Positions 11,931-25,011 of a stretch of DNA of 64,000 nucleotides are shown piece by piece. The position numbers and the translations under genes are program-made. Source of the stretch: Paraphysomonas bandaiensis (taxonomy: Eukaryota > Chrysophyceae). The stretch spans positions 930,001-994,000 of the forward strand of contig CBFFRP010000297.1 in assembly GCA_965644295.1 (NCBI GenBank). The letters run 5' to 3'. Each line of letters starts with the position of its first letter. The first letter of the stretch is position 1. Under the pieces are notes generated by a model that made no database searches, was not told the origin of the DNA, and worked only from the letters and a program-made list of their open reading frames with translations.

Positions 11931-13371
11931 AATATTTCACATCAAGACTGTACATATGATAATGATAATAACGTTTTGGACGTGCGAGGTATTCGATAGG
12001 CAATCTGTATTGTGTATAGTGGGGGGGTTATATACGTCATGTAGTTATTGTATTTACTGAGTGCCAGATATCGGATATAGCGCCATTACAATCGCATACT
12101 CTATACAACTACTCAATGTTCTTGGAAATATTAATAATAAGTTTATAATTGATATATACTATACACGTGACTTGAGCGTTTACGCCATCTTCTCCGGTTA
12201 CACACTGAGTTATGAGTTAGCAGGGCTGCGTAACAATTCTCCTCCTTCAGCAACTTCGTCATCGCAATCTCACTTCGTTTAGTCCGCAGAAAGAACGTCC
12301 CGAAAAAGCCTCAATCCATAGCACAACATTGTTCTCATCAGTTCTATCCTGCTTCTCCCCTCTGTATTCGCTACCATACTGACTTTTGCTCATTTTATCA
12401 CTTATATCAGGCAAGATAGATTATTGTTGCATAATATACAATTGTGCCATTTCAAATAAAGCTCATCAAAAAATTTTACACTATGATATCTATCACTGAT
12501 AATCCTCCATCTTGAATCGTCACGATACTCCAGTTTCACATTTTTACAGCAGTGTCGCATTACAGTACGTTGTATATTGACTACGCTTTTGTTTTCACAT
12601 TGTATCTATCTTAGAGAAACACATGTATTCCAACATCCAACGGAAGCGTATATATATAGAAAACAAATATAACAACTCAACTAATATAAAATTCTATATA
12701 ATATTATATGGAACAGATATATTGTTATATAGTCAGCTATATTACTTAATGTTCGTTTATCTAGTGTTTGCTTTTTAGTCAAAGGTGGAACTATGTAACT
12801 ATAATTAGGGTATGATACGACAAGGGTGTAAGTTTTGCACCTACAATATATATTGGTCGCTGTATTTGGTAAATAGGGAGTTAGCCTACCCTATTAGATA
12901 TTATATCGCTCCGCAGCAACTTGTGCATCGCTGCAAGCACCATGTAATAAGCAGCTATCGGCTCTCTATTTTATATATATATAGTTTTATAATTGTGCAT
13001 ATTGTATAATATGTGTTCAAAATGGTGCATTTATTATTTATTATTATTGACCCTATGAATCGAGAGCTTCATATTGCTATTGATATAATATATTAATTGA
13101 TATAACGGAAGCAGAAAAAGAGATAACACAGAATTATAATAATGAAGACTAGCAAAATGAAGAATAATGACGAGAACAATGATTCATGATATTTACAGTA
13201 CATTATTATACTGGCTGGAGAATTCCGGGTTTTATATCCAGGCAAATAGATGATAGATGTGTATTGCCTAATTATCCAGAAATACAGTTATACTTTGCAT
13301 TTCCTATAATATTGTTGGTAGTCTCAGAGACATAATAAGAAGTTAGAAGTTAGAAGAATGTGATCTTTCTC
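11931..13371. other. AT-rich gene-free interval
   Basis: No ORF of more than about 70 codons looks coding, and no exon-like sequence or RNA gene was recognised. It contains simple TA-rich stretches near 12640-12760 and 12960-13100. Confidence 0.45.
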
Positions 13372-14060
13372 GTGATAAGCTTGACAAACTTCGCACACGC
13401 ACGCTCCCCCATCCCTGGTTTTACACCGCCATAACCAAACTAGCCAAAGCCGCATGAAACCCAACCACCCCCCAGGTTGAGCGCTACTGGACCGGCCACA
13501 TTACTGCCACACAAATGGCCGACGCATTCGGACGCCACATATCCAGCTCACTGCTCGATCATCAATTCCACGCCCTAGAAAAATCCATCGCCTCTACCCT
13601 ACTCCCCCTATATGATGGAGGGCTCCGCATGCTTCGCATTAGGGGACACAGACACCACAACGTAGACACGGCACCGGCGACACCGGTCCCGACACACGCA
13701 AAGCAACGCCAGCCCCAGAATACCCACCCGACACCAAAAGTACTCCAGCTACTCCAGGCGACATCCACCCCACGAACTACACTCTCTGCAAAAGCCCAGA
13801 CCCGACAGAGGCAAGCGCAACCACTCCGGAAACAACTCCTCCTTACTTGTGGCCGAAACCCCACCTCAACAACCAGCACCATCTCCACCACCGACTTGCA
13901 CTCTCATATACATCTCGCCTCACCCACCCCCCACATAATCCATGGCACAGGCCCGCCAGACACATTGCCCAAAGGTAGACCCCCCGACTAACCTCACTAC
14001 AAGGGACGGTTGCACCATGGTGCTCGCAGCGATGCACAAGCAGTTCCAAGACGGTTGCCC
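13372..14060 (+). other. C-rich, G-poor island, probable decayed element
   Basis: Base composition changes abruptly to a C-rich and comparatively G-poor + strand ('ccacccgacaccaaaagtac', 'ccccatccctggttttacac'), unlike the AT-rich surroundings. The longest frame (13515-13991, 158 codons) is Pro/Thr/His-rich and is probably open only because of composition. Just upstream, in another frame, is a short protein-like stretch (TLPHPWFYTAITKLAKAA) ending in a stop. A similarly C-rich block occurs at 25930-26270 inside the inverted duplication. I read it as a fragment of a retroelement or other foreign sequence; the family is unknown. Confidence 0.4.
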
Positions 14061-14590
14061 GCCACTAGTAGTATATAGCAAATCTAGTTATTAGTTAGTC
14101 TATAGACATAAACTAGTTTCTGTACGCAAACGTACTCATGTAATAATCAGACTTTCATATATCTTTCTCGTGACACAGTTCATGAAGACCGACTCAGAGC
14201 TGTGGACACACTGTTTATTAAGAGCCAAGGTTGAATACCCTGATATCTCAATAATATCAGTTTCAGCCACATTTTCCTACCACGTACTACTAGTATTAAG
14301 TATTAATTGTAGACACAGTAATATTTTACTCTGTTCACAATTCAATAGCTCTTATATATGGGTTTCTTCAGATTGCTAAATTTTAGCACGTTGCGTTTAC
14401 AAGGAACGCATCACAGTAGGCAGTGAGCACCACTGAGCCACCGCTAACACGTTATCGCAATGAAAAATATATTCATTAGCAGTGCATTGCTCTGCACAAG
14501 CTCAAATTTTCATACACTTGAAGGTCTACAACTACTGCTCGCAAGGCTAATACTAGGTGAGAATAAAAGCAGATTATCACTTCTACATCT

Positions 14591-16399
14591 CTACTCAATG
14601 GTGTACTCATCTGATGACATCAACTTGGTGATACCATATTGTATGGGGGACGCGCCATCCGTTGTTGTAACAGAAGCAACATCCACTGCACAGAAGAGCT
14701 GTGGAGAGGAAAAATTTACGTTGATAGGGAAAAATGCGTCCGTGCTATTCTGTTTAATAGTGAACTCGAAGCTTCCAGTGGAATTAGAGCTGTCAATAAG
14801 TGGAAGTTGCCACACAACCTCGTGGTTAGAGGCACTATGTTTGTAGCTCCCATCTACGGTGACAACATTGATAGGACTAGCAGTACCGAGAGGAATATGA
14901 ATGTCTACGTCATGTAGAGTGAGACTAGGCACATCCATGGAGTACTCGATGGATACAATCATGTTACCGCGCGACTCTTCCTCTGGCCAACAGTTAATCT
15001 TTATTGGAATCATATCTGAGTCGCTATTGGTGGAAAATGCCCACTTCAGAATACCTACAGGGCGGGCGGATGGGAACCCTTTGTTTGTGTCCTTCAGTTG
15101 TAACAAGCCGGATTTATCATATGCTCCCTTATTAATCTTTGGGTGGGTATTAAAGGTGAACTGATCAACATTAGATCCGGATTTCATCTGGACACTGCAG
15201 AGACCAGCATCGTCGTTGGACACAGTGAGACTGAGTGAACCTTTGATCTCAAAAGTCTCCACCACTCCATCCCTTGTGATGCGCGCATTAATCTTTTCCG
15301 TCACAGCCAACATTACTGGCTGCTGAACAACAGCGTGCTGAGGTTCTACAGCAGCAGTGTGCCCAACAGTCGCCCGAGATGAAACTACAGGTGCAAGTTT
15401 GTCTTCAGTCATAAGGGCATCCTCTAAGGACTTGTTCTTTGTGCCTTTAGAAGAGAGAGACATCCCCTTCACTGCAGCAGGCTTACGGCTCTCACTGTAT
15501 ACTGGGACCGACTCTCTCTCCGGTTCTGCAATACATGCGTAACGAAGTGCAATGTATTTACACGCAGTTCTAAAAGCTCTAGGCACTATACGCTACAACA
15601 TACTAACCACACATACCGCGGAAGGAGGTGCTCTGCACGCTTGATTGGTCGGAATACGTCGGTCCACCACCTCCTATACCCTGCATAGAAATTCCTTGCT
15701 TGGCCATGTCTCGTTGCCTCTCCCGGATAACCTTTGCGGCATCCTTCGCCTGATCTCGGGCAGATTCCATCTTGCTAATCTGAATCATCTTATGCAGTTT
15801 CTCTTCATGACTCTCCATTTCCAAATTGGTGCGGATTTGCTGTAGATTAATCGGCTCACGATATCCACCAGCAGTGATTACCTGCAGACCCTTGAGTACA
15901 GATAAACAAGTGGTGAACGACACACATACCTCGTCAAAAGCGAATAACAACTCAAAACATTTGTCAGTAACTTTCTCTTCGGTTAAGTTATTCGCTGTTC
16001 CGGCAACATCAGGAACGACTGTACGTGCAGACATTATGAGCAATACGACACCGATACATCTCCTAGAAACCTTTGGAGAGCAATCGCAACGTATCCAAGT
16101 CTTGAATTATATTACTAGCCTTGTTTGTAATGAGTAGTAGATAGAGATTCTCCATCGGCTGATAAACGTATCTGAACACTCGACCATTACATAACAATTA
16201 TACACATTTCACTACACATACCTGACGCTTTCTGTCTCCACGAACGTATGTTGCTTGGAATCTGATCCCAATAGCTTGGGGAAAGCAGCCAATAACCCCT
16301 GTTTGTTACATAGAAATCAGAAACCACACACCATCTGGCACATTTTCAACACCTCAATTCTAATTCTCGTCATTTCAACGAACTGGCGAGACATGAGCG
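14591..16399 (-). CDS. ARCN1: Coatomer subunit delta (delta-COP, archain)
   Basis: Six exons are resolved (16399-16353, 16298-16222, 16171-16071, 16018-15930, 15881-15617, 15525-14591), giving about 504 aa; a short first exon coding the initial ~15 residues was not found. The longin-domain half reads [63 protein letters not shown] and [10 protein letters not shown], all diagnostic of delta-COP. A coiled linker follows ([18 protein letters not shown]). The C-terminal mu-homology domain starts near [18 protein letters not shown] and ends [11 protein letters not shown]. Delta-COP pairs with beta-COP in the F-subcomplex of COPI coats, which sort cargo on retrograde Golgi-to-ER vesicles. The 5' end lies within about 150 bp of the satellite array, so the missing exon or promoter is close to it. 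Confidence 0.92.
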
Positions 16400-16540
16400 C
16401 TGTATATATAATCGTAGTTAGTCTGGCAGGCACTTAATAACACACTAACACAGCACAGCCAGTAGACACTAATAGCGAACGATCAGCATATCAAGGTGGT
16501 AAACAATAAACACTACAAGTGGATCGTATCATCTTCTACC

Positions 16541-19500
16541 ATATTATACTATATCATATTATATAGTAGAGTAAAATATTATAGTATATCAAACCATAGT
16601 ATATCATAGTATAGAATATTATATCATAATATTGTATAGTAGAGTACAGAACATCAAAACACAGTATAGTATACCATTGTATATAGTAGTATAGTATGTC
16701 ATAGTATAGTATATCATAGTGTAGTACATCACTGCATATCATTTTATATATCTTATCATAGTATATTACATCATAGTATAGTATTTCATATCATAATATA
16801 GTATATCATGGTATAGTGTAGTATAGTATATGATATCAGTGTATAGTAGTATATCAGTGTATAGTAGTATATCATATCAGTGTATAGTATAGTATATCAT
16901 ATCAGTGTATAGTAGTATATCATATCAGTGTATAGTAGTATATCATATCAGTGTATAGTAGTATATCAGTGTATAGTATAGTATATCATATCAGTGTATA
17001 GTAGTATATCATATCAGTGTATAGTAGTATATCATATCACTGTATAGTAGTATATCATATCAGTGTATAGTAGTATATCATATCAGTGTATAGTAGTATA
17101 TCATATCAGTGCATAGTAGTATATCATATCAGTGTATAGTAGTATATCATATCAGTGTATAGTAGTATATCATATCAGTGTATAGTATAGTATATCATAT
17201 CAGTGTATAGTAGTATATCATATCAGTGTATAGTAGTATATCATATCAGTGTATAGTAGTATATCATATCAGTGTATAGTAGTATATCATATCAGTGTAT
17301 AGTAGTATATCATATCAGTGTATAGTAGTATATCATATCAGTGTATAGTAGTATATCATATCAGTGTATAGTAGTATATCATATCAGTGTATAGTAGTAT
17401 ATCAGTGTATAGTAGTATATCATATCAGTGTATAGTAGTATATCATATCAGTGTATAGTAGTATATCATATCAGTGTATAGTAGTATATCAGTGTATAGT
17501 ATAGTATATCATATCAGTGTATAGTAGTATATCATATCAGTGTATAGTAGTATATCATATCAGTGTATAGTAGTATATCATATCAGTGTATAGTAGTATA
17601 TCATATCAGTGTGTAGTAGTATATCATATCAGTGTATAGTAGTATATCATATCAGTGTATAGTAGTATATCAGTGTATAGTATAGTATATCATATCAGTG
17701 TATAGTAGTATATCATATCAGTGTATAGTATAGTATATCATATCAGTGTATAGTAGTATATCAGTGTATAGTAGTATATCATATCAGTGTATAGTATAGT
17801 ATATCATATCAGTGTATAGTAGTATATCATATCAGTGTATAGTAGTATATCATATCAGTGTATAGTAGTATATCATATCAGTGTATAGTATAGTATATCA
17901 TATCAGTGTATAGTAGTATATCATATCAGTGTATAGTATAGTATATCATATCAGTGTATAGTAGTATATCATATCAGTGTATAGTAGTATATCATATCAG
18001 TGTATAGTAGTATATCATATCAGTGTATAGTAGTATATCATATCACTGTATAGTAGTATATCATATCAGTGTATAGTAGTATATCATATCAGTGTATAGT
18101 AGTATATCATATCAGTGTATAGTAGTATATCATATCAGTGTATAGTAGTATATCATATCAGTGTATAGTAGTATATCATATCAGTGTATAGTAGTATATC
18201 ATATCAGTGTATAGTAGTATATCAGTGTATAGTATAGTATATCATATCAGTGTATAGTAGTATATCATATCAGTGTATAGTAGTATATCATATCAGTGTA
18301 TAGTAGTATATCAGTGTATAGTAGTATATCAGTGTATAGTAGTATATCATATCAGTGTATAGTAGTATATCATATCAGTGTATAGTAGTATATCATATCA
18401 GTGTATAGTAGTATATCATATCAGTGTATAGTATAGTATATCATATCAGTGTATAGTAGTATATCATATCAGTGTATAGTAGTATATCATATCAGTGTAT
18501 AGTAGTATATCAGTGTATAGTAGTATATCATATCAGTGTATAGTATAGTATATCATATCAGTGTATAGTAGTATATCATATCAGTGTATAGTAGTATATC
18601 AGTGTATAGTATAGTATATCATATCAGTGTATAGTAGTATATCATATCAGTGTATAGTATAGTATATCATATCAGTGTATAGTAGTATATCAGTGTATAG
18701 TATAGTATATCATATCAGTGTATAGTAGTATATCATATCAGTGTATAGTATAGTATATCATATCAGTGTATAGTATAGTATATCATATCAGTGTATAGTA
18801 GTATATCATATCAGTGTATAGTAGTATATCATATCAGTGTGTAGTAGTATATCATATCAGTGTATAGTAGTATATCATATCAGTGTATAGTAGTATATCA
18901 GTGTATAGTATAGTATATCATATCAGTGTATAGTAGTATATCATATCAGTGTATAGTATAGTATATCATATCAGTGTATAGTAGTATATCAGTGTATAGT
19001 AGTATATCATATCAGTGTATAGTATAGTATATCATATCAGTGTATAGTAGTATATCATATCAGTGTATAGTAGTATATCATATCAGTGTATAGTAGTATA
19101 TCATATCAGTGTATAGTATAGTATATCATATCAGTGTATAGTAGTATATCATATCAGTGTATAGTATAGTATATCATATCAGTGTATAGTAGTATATCAT
19201 ATCAGTGTATAGTAGTATATCATATCAGTGTATAGTAGTATATCATATCAGTGTATAGTAGTATATCATATCACTGTATAGTAGTATATCATATCAGTGT
19301 ATAGTAGTATATCATATCAGTGTATAGTAGTATATCATATCAGTGTATAGTAGTATATCATATCAGTGTATAGTAGTATATCATATCAGTGTATAGTAGT
19401 ATATCATATCAGTGTATAGTAGTATATCATATCAGTGTATAGTAGTATATCAGTGTATAGTATAGTATATCATATCAGTGTATAGTAGTATATCATATCA

Positions 19501-21955
19501 GTGTATAGTAGTATATCATATCAGTGTATAGTAGTATATCAGTGTATAGTAGTATATCAGTGTATAGTAGTATATCATATCAGTGTATAGTAGTATATCA
19601 TATCAGTGTATAGTAGTATATCATATCAGTGTATAGTAGTATATCATATCAGTGTATAGTATAGTATATCATATCAGTGTATAGTAGTATATCATATCAG
19701 TGTATAGTAGTATATCATATCAGTGTATAGTAGTATATCAGTGTATAGTATAGTATATCATATCAGTGTATAGTAGTATATCATATCAGTGTATAGTAGT
19801 ATATCATATCAGTGTATAGTATAGTATATCATATCAGTGTATAGTAGTATATCATATCAGTGTATAGTAGTATATCATATCAGTGTATAGTAGTATATCA
19901 TATCAGTGTATAGTATAGTATATCATATCAGTGTATAGTAGTATATCATATCAGTGTATAGTAGTATATCATATCAGTGTATAGTAGTATATCATATCAG
20001 TGTATAGTAGTATATCATATCAGTGTATAGTATAGTATATCATATCAGTGTATAGTAGTATATCATATCAGTGTATAGTAGTATATCATATCAGTGTATA
20101 GTAGTATATCATATCAGTGTATAGTAGTATATCATATCAGTGTATAGTAGTATATCATATCAGTGTATAGTAGTATATCAGTGTATAGTATAGTATATCA
20201 TATCAGTGTATAGTAGTATATCATATCAGTGTATAGTAGTATATCATATCAGTGTATAGTAGTATATCAGTGTATAGTAGTATATCATATCAGTGTATAG
20301 TATAGTATATCATATCAGTGTATAGTAGTATATCATATCAGTGTATAGTAGTATATCATATCAGTGTATAGTAGTATATCAGTGTATAGTAGTATATCAT
20401 ATCAGTGTATAGTATAGTATATCATATCAGTGTATAGTAGTATATCATATCAGTGTATAGTAGTATATCATATCAGTGTATAGTAGTATATCATATCAGT
20501 GTATAGTAGTATATCATATCAGTGTATAGTAGTATATCATATCAGTGTATAGTATAGTATATCATATCAGTGTATAGTAGTATATCATATCAGTGTATAG
20601 TAGTATATCATATCAGTGTATAGTAGTATATCATATCAGTGTATAGTAGTATATCATATCAGTGTATAGTAGTATATCATATCAGTGTATAGTAGTATAT
20701 CATATCAGTGTATAGTAGTATATCATATCAGTGTATAGTAGTATATCATATCAGTGTATAGTAGTATATCATATCAGTGTATAGTAGTATATCATATCAG
20801 TGTATAGTAGTATATCATATCAGTGTATAGTAGTATATCAGTGTATAGTATAGTATATCATATCAGTGTATAGTAGTATATCATATCAGTGTATAGTAGT
20901 ATATCATATCAGTGTATAGTAGTATATCAGTGTATAGTAGTATATCAGTGTATAGTAGTATATCATATCAGTGTATAGTAGTATATCATATCAGTGTATA
21001 GTAGTATATCAGTGTATAGTAGTATATCATATCAGTGTATAGTATAGTATATCATATCAGTGTATAGTAGTATATCATATCAGTGTATAGTAGTATATCA
21101 TATCAGTGTATAGTATAGTATATCATATCAGTGTATAGTAGTATATCATATCAGTGTATAGTAGTATATCATATCAGTGTATAGTAGTATATCATATCAG
21201 TGTATAGTATAGTATATCATATCAGTGTATAGTAGTATATCATATCAGTGTATAGTAGTATATCATATCAGTGTATAGTAGTATATCATATCAGTGTATA
21301 GTAGTATATCATATCAGTGTATAGTATAGTATATCATATCAGTGTATAGTAGTATATCATATCAGTGTATAGTAGTATATCATATCAGTGTATAGTATAG
21401 TATATCATATCAGTGTATAGTAGTATATCATATCAGTGTATAGTAGTATATCATATCAGTGTATAGTAGTATATCATATCAGTGTATAGTAGTATATCAT
21501 ATCAGTGTATAGTAGTATATCATATCAGTGTATAGTAGTATATCATATCAGTGTATAGTATAGTATATCATATCAGTGTATAGTAGTATATCATATCAGT
21601 GTATAGTAGTATATCATATCAGTGTATAGTAGTATATCATATCAGTGTATTGTAGTATATCATATCAGTGTATAGTAGTATATCATATCAGTGTATAGTA
21701 TAGTATATCATATCAGTGTATAGTAGTATATCATATCAGTGTATTGTAGTATATCATATCAGTGTATTGTAGTATATCATATCAGTGTATAGTAGTATAT
21801 CATATCAGTGTATAGTAGTATATCATATCAGTGTATAGTAGTATATCATATCAGTGTATAGTAGTATATCATATCAGTGTATAGTAGTATATCATATCAG
21901 TGTATAGTAGTATATCATATCAGTGTATAGTAGTATATCATATCAGTGTATAGTG
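16541..21955. repeat. 5.4-kb satellite array of 18/23/25-nt variant units
   Basis: From about 16830 onward the DNA is almost purely tandem units. The 18-nt core is AGTGTATAGTAGTATATC. The commonest unit (23 nt) adds ATATC, and a 25-nt form carries an extra TA in the TAGTAG part. The first 290 bp (16541-16830) are degenerate versions with 'tatcatagtatagtat'. Rare point variants (gtgtgtag, atcactg, gtattgtag) act as markers. The marker gtgtgtag occurs at 17607-17615 and 18835-18843, and atcactg at 18043-18049 and 19271-19277, both pairs 1,228 bp apart. The order of unit types also agrees across about 17.56-18.52 and 18.78-19.75 kb. No coding potential. The array could be a centromeric, subtelomeric or ordinary minisatellite block. 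Confidence 0.95.
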
Positions 21956-22259
21956 CAGTGTGTGGAGGGGTCGTCTCCTGTCAGTGTATATTAATATGCA
22001 TCATATGTGGCATACCACTAACAGCAATACATACATACACCTATATATACATATACACACATCTACATATACCAATACAGATATATAGACCTCTACATAT
22101 GCTTATATCCATATCCATACACTGATATATAGATAGGAGTACCTTTGCCTGTCTTGGTACATATTGCTGCACTAAGAACGACCATAATTTATTCAATAGA
22201 TGAGGGGTAACAAAGATTATTCGTTCAAGGAAGAATCCTTGTGTTATAATGTAATGCAA
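21956..22259. other. Gene-free flank of the satellite
   Basis: A short unique stretch (gtggaggggtcgtctcctg at 21961) follows the last unit, then TA/CA-rich simple sequence. No gene was seen. Confidence 0.45.
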
Positions 22260-22470
22260 TGGAGATATATGTATGTATGTTGATTATATATACACACAAA
22301 TATATACACACCTATATACACATACACCTACACGTACATACATATACACGTACACACATATACATACATACATATACATGTATACACACACATACATGAT
22401 ATACATGCATACACATACATATACATACATATATACATACAGCTGTGTGTATATGTGTATATTGCAGTGA
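22260..22470. repeat. CA/TA-rich microsatellite
   Basis: Degenerate (CATA)n and (TACACA)n repeats such as 'acacacctatatacacatac'. Open frames across it are repeat artefacts (Thr/Tyr/His-only protein). Confidence 0.85.
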
Positions 22471-22751
22471 AAAATACACTACACTATTCATAAAATCTCA
22501 CTCACCATCACCACAATTCCATCATCTTTCTACACCATACAAAAACATTCCTACACTCCACCTCAAACAAAAACAAACTGAAAATCGATTAAAGATATTT
22601 TCTATATGTATGGTGAAAGTATATCAAACCAATAAACTTACACACAAGTGTATGTATAGTACAGTCGTGTATGTATGTATGCAACTCCTCCCTTCATCTA
22701 CTATATGAATGTATGTATATTCCATTCACCCCCTTAAGTTCACGATAGAAT

Positions 22752-23524
22752 ATGAGGCACAACAACGGTATAATAAAATTATATATGAATGATATCATTG
22801 TTTTTGTAATGTTCATATTATTATAGTCGTACCCAACCAGCATTTCCATAAGGACTGGGATAAGCGTGTGAAGACATGGTTTCAGCAGCCTATTCAAAAG
22901 AAGATCCGTCGTGAAAGAAGGAAATTGAAGGCAGCACGTCTTGCACCTCGTCCTGCATCTGGTCCTCTTAGACCTCTTGTACACTGTCCTACTCAGAAGG
23001 TAATGCATATGATACATGAGTTGCTGTATAGTCATATATATATTACAGTACAGCAGCAAAGTCCGCACTGGACGTGGCTTTACTCTTGAGGAGCTCAAGG
23101 TATGAATCGATTCTAAAATTGTAGTATGTTGTTGTTTATGTCTATACAGGAAGCTGGTATTTCCGCCAAGCTTGCTCAGACCATCGGTATTGCTGTTGAC
23201 CACAGAAGAACCAACAAGTCTGTGGAATCTCTGCAGCTCAATGTCCAGCGTCTGAAGGAGTACAAGTCTCGTTTGATTGTGTTCCCCAGAAAGAGCAACA
23301 AGCCCAAGGCTGGTGATTCTTCCAAGGAAGAGCTCGCCCAGGCCCAGCAGATCAAGGGTGATATTGTCGCTGCCCCCGCCGCTGAACCCGCCGTTACCTT
23401 CGGCACCATCACAGACGAGATGAAGGCTTTCAAGGCTTACGGAACCATGCGTGCTGCTCGCAATGACGTTAAGCTTCTCGGGAAGCGATTGGTGAAGGCG
23501 AAGGCTGCTGAGGGTGACAAGTAA
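22752..23524 (+). CDS. RPL13: 60S ribosomal protein eL13
   Basis: Four exons (22752-22767, 22827-22999, 23049-23099, 23150-23524) give 204 aa, the usual eL13 size. Exon 1 codes only MRHNN plus one base. The N-terminus ([19 protein letters not shown]) and [21 protein letters not shown] are typical of eL13, as are [14 protein letters not shown] and the [12 protein letters not shown] segment. The protein is a structural component of the large ribosomal subunit in the cytosol. Introns of 59, 49 and 50 nt start with GTATAA, GTAATG and GTATGA and end TAG or CAG. Codon third positions are much more C/G-rich than in the viral element at 45.7-62.9 kb, which fits a highly expressed host gene. Confidence 0.95.
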
Positions 23525-23787
23525 ACCTTGCATTTGTAGTGTGACGTCTTTGAATTTGCCTATTCAAACCTTTTCGTCGTAATAAGGGGAGCATATATTA
23601 GAATTGAGTATGGTTATTGAATTGACAATAGTAAGGCAACACATTATTAGTAAGCTAGCATATAGAACTACTATGTACGTAAGAATTTAAGTAGGAAAGC
23701 AGACATGCGGGAAATCACTTTTACTTTCTTGGAGCATACATCAATTGTATATACCCCTCTGTAGATTTTCTTACACATCGTATATGT

Positions 23788-24584
23788 CAGGGCTAGGAAA
23801 CAATATATTGAATTGCAATACATTGTACAATATATTGCAATATATTGTAAAATATATTGATTGGTCGACCGGCCAAAAATCCCATCAATATTGTTTCTGT
23901 TAAAATATCTAACAATATATTGCAATATATTGCAATCAATATTATGATAGTCATATAAGAGAAGATTCTCAACTGTAGGGTGCAAAATGGATATAAATAA
24001 CCGAGAAATTGATTACAACTTTACAGAGGATGATGAAGATGATGTTGACTATGCGACTAAAAATCTTCAGCCAGCTCAAAAAATTAAGAAACGTACAGAT
24101 CCACGAGTCATTAACGGTTACCAGTCCCTGGTATGTACTTCCAATACATGGGAGCGTCTGTTCAGCGCAGCTAAACATATTATATCAGTGTTGCGCTAAA
24201 GTATCCATCCTACTTAATATGTTGTTGTTTCTGAAAGCAATTCGACAGTTGTGGCCGAATACTAGCATATTTCAATAAACTTTGTGGATGATATGGTGAT
24301 GTTGACGTCACCGCTGATGGCTCAGAGGATGAGAACTAGGTGGATATTTATTAGCTATAAGCAGTAGTTGGTTTGGTTGTCATGTGATCTTAATGACTAA
24401 CACTAAAAATGAAATCTACGGATGTGTTTACTTACTGATTACTCATACTAATATATTGCAATACATTGACAATATATTGCAATATATTGTAATTGTATTG
24501 TTGAGCCTGTTTAAAATCTCCATCAATACTATTGATGGAACGCTATCTAACAATAGTATTGCAATATATTGTTTCCTAGCCCTG
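23788..24584. mobile_element. Non-autonomous hAT transposon, complete
   Basis: The element is 797 bp and bounded by perfect 23-bp terminal inverted repeats starting CAGGGCTAGGAAACAATATA. It is flanked by an exact 8-bp direct repeat GTATATGT (23780-23787 and 24585-24592), the target-site size of hAT elements. Sub-terminal DNA is packed with 'caatatattg' motifs, probable transposase sites. It encodes only a short fusion of transposase ends (23987-24199), so it depends on a full-length relative. A second copy at 45598 is split by the Polinton-like virus. Confidence 0.93.
23987..24199 (+). pseudogene. Internally deleted hAT transposase
   Basis: The 70-aa frame joins an acidic N-terminal piece (MDINNREIDYNFTEDDEDD) directly to a C-terminal hAT dimerisation motif (TSNTWERLFSAAKHIIS). 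The central BED finger and RNase-H-like catalytic core expected of a 500-700 aa transposase are missing. This is the classic structure of an internal-deletion derivative. It has no transposase activity by itself, and whether the small protein is made is unknown. Confidence 0.75.
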
Positions 24585-25011
24585 GTATATGTTATACGTG
24601 CCTACCTACAAACCTTTATATCATCAATTCTACATCTTGTATTTACTAGGTATTTCCCATAACTTTAGAGGTATCTTACAATTAAGAAATCACATATACG
24701 CGTATTACATATATATAAGTCATGCATAGCTATGAGAAATCCCGCGTAGTCTCAGCGAAGGCATTTTATTTGGCCTTGTTGATCAGGTCCAGCCCGTGTT
24801 TTCTTAACACTGCTGGAAGTGGTAAGTCTCATTATCTCGTTGGAAGAAATGAGTCACCCTCCAGTTGCATATCTACCAGCAACTATCATCTCCACATCAT
24901 CGTATTTAGCAGCTTCAGGGAGAGTGATTATTATCTGTTCCACGCGTCACTATACGTAATTACTTTACTGATACACTTCATTCTTATCCCGGGTAATCTC
25001 AACTGAATTGT

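Noticed and set aside
13515-13991. 158-aa Pro/Thr-rich ORF
   Set aside because: Probably open because C-rich DNA lacks stops; no protein-like motifs or splice context.
16830-21955. CRISPR-like array
   Set aside because: Units abut with no unique spacers; length variants are the same sequence with or without 5 or 2 nt. It is a satellite in a eukaryotic contig.
22273-22470. 65-aa Tyr/Thr/His ORF
   Set aside because: Translation of a CATA/TACACA microsatellite.
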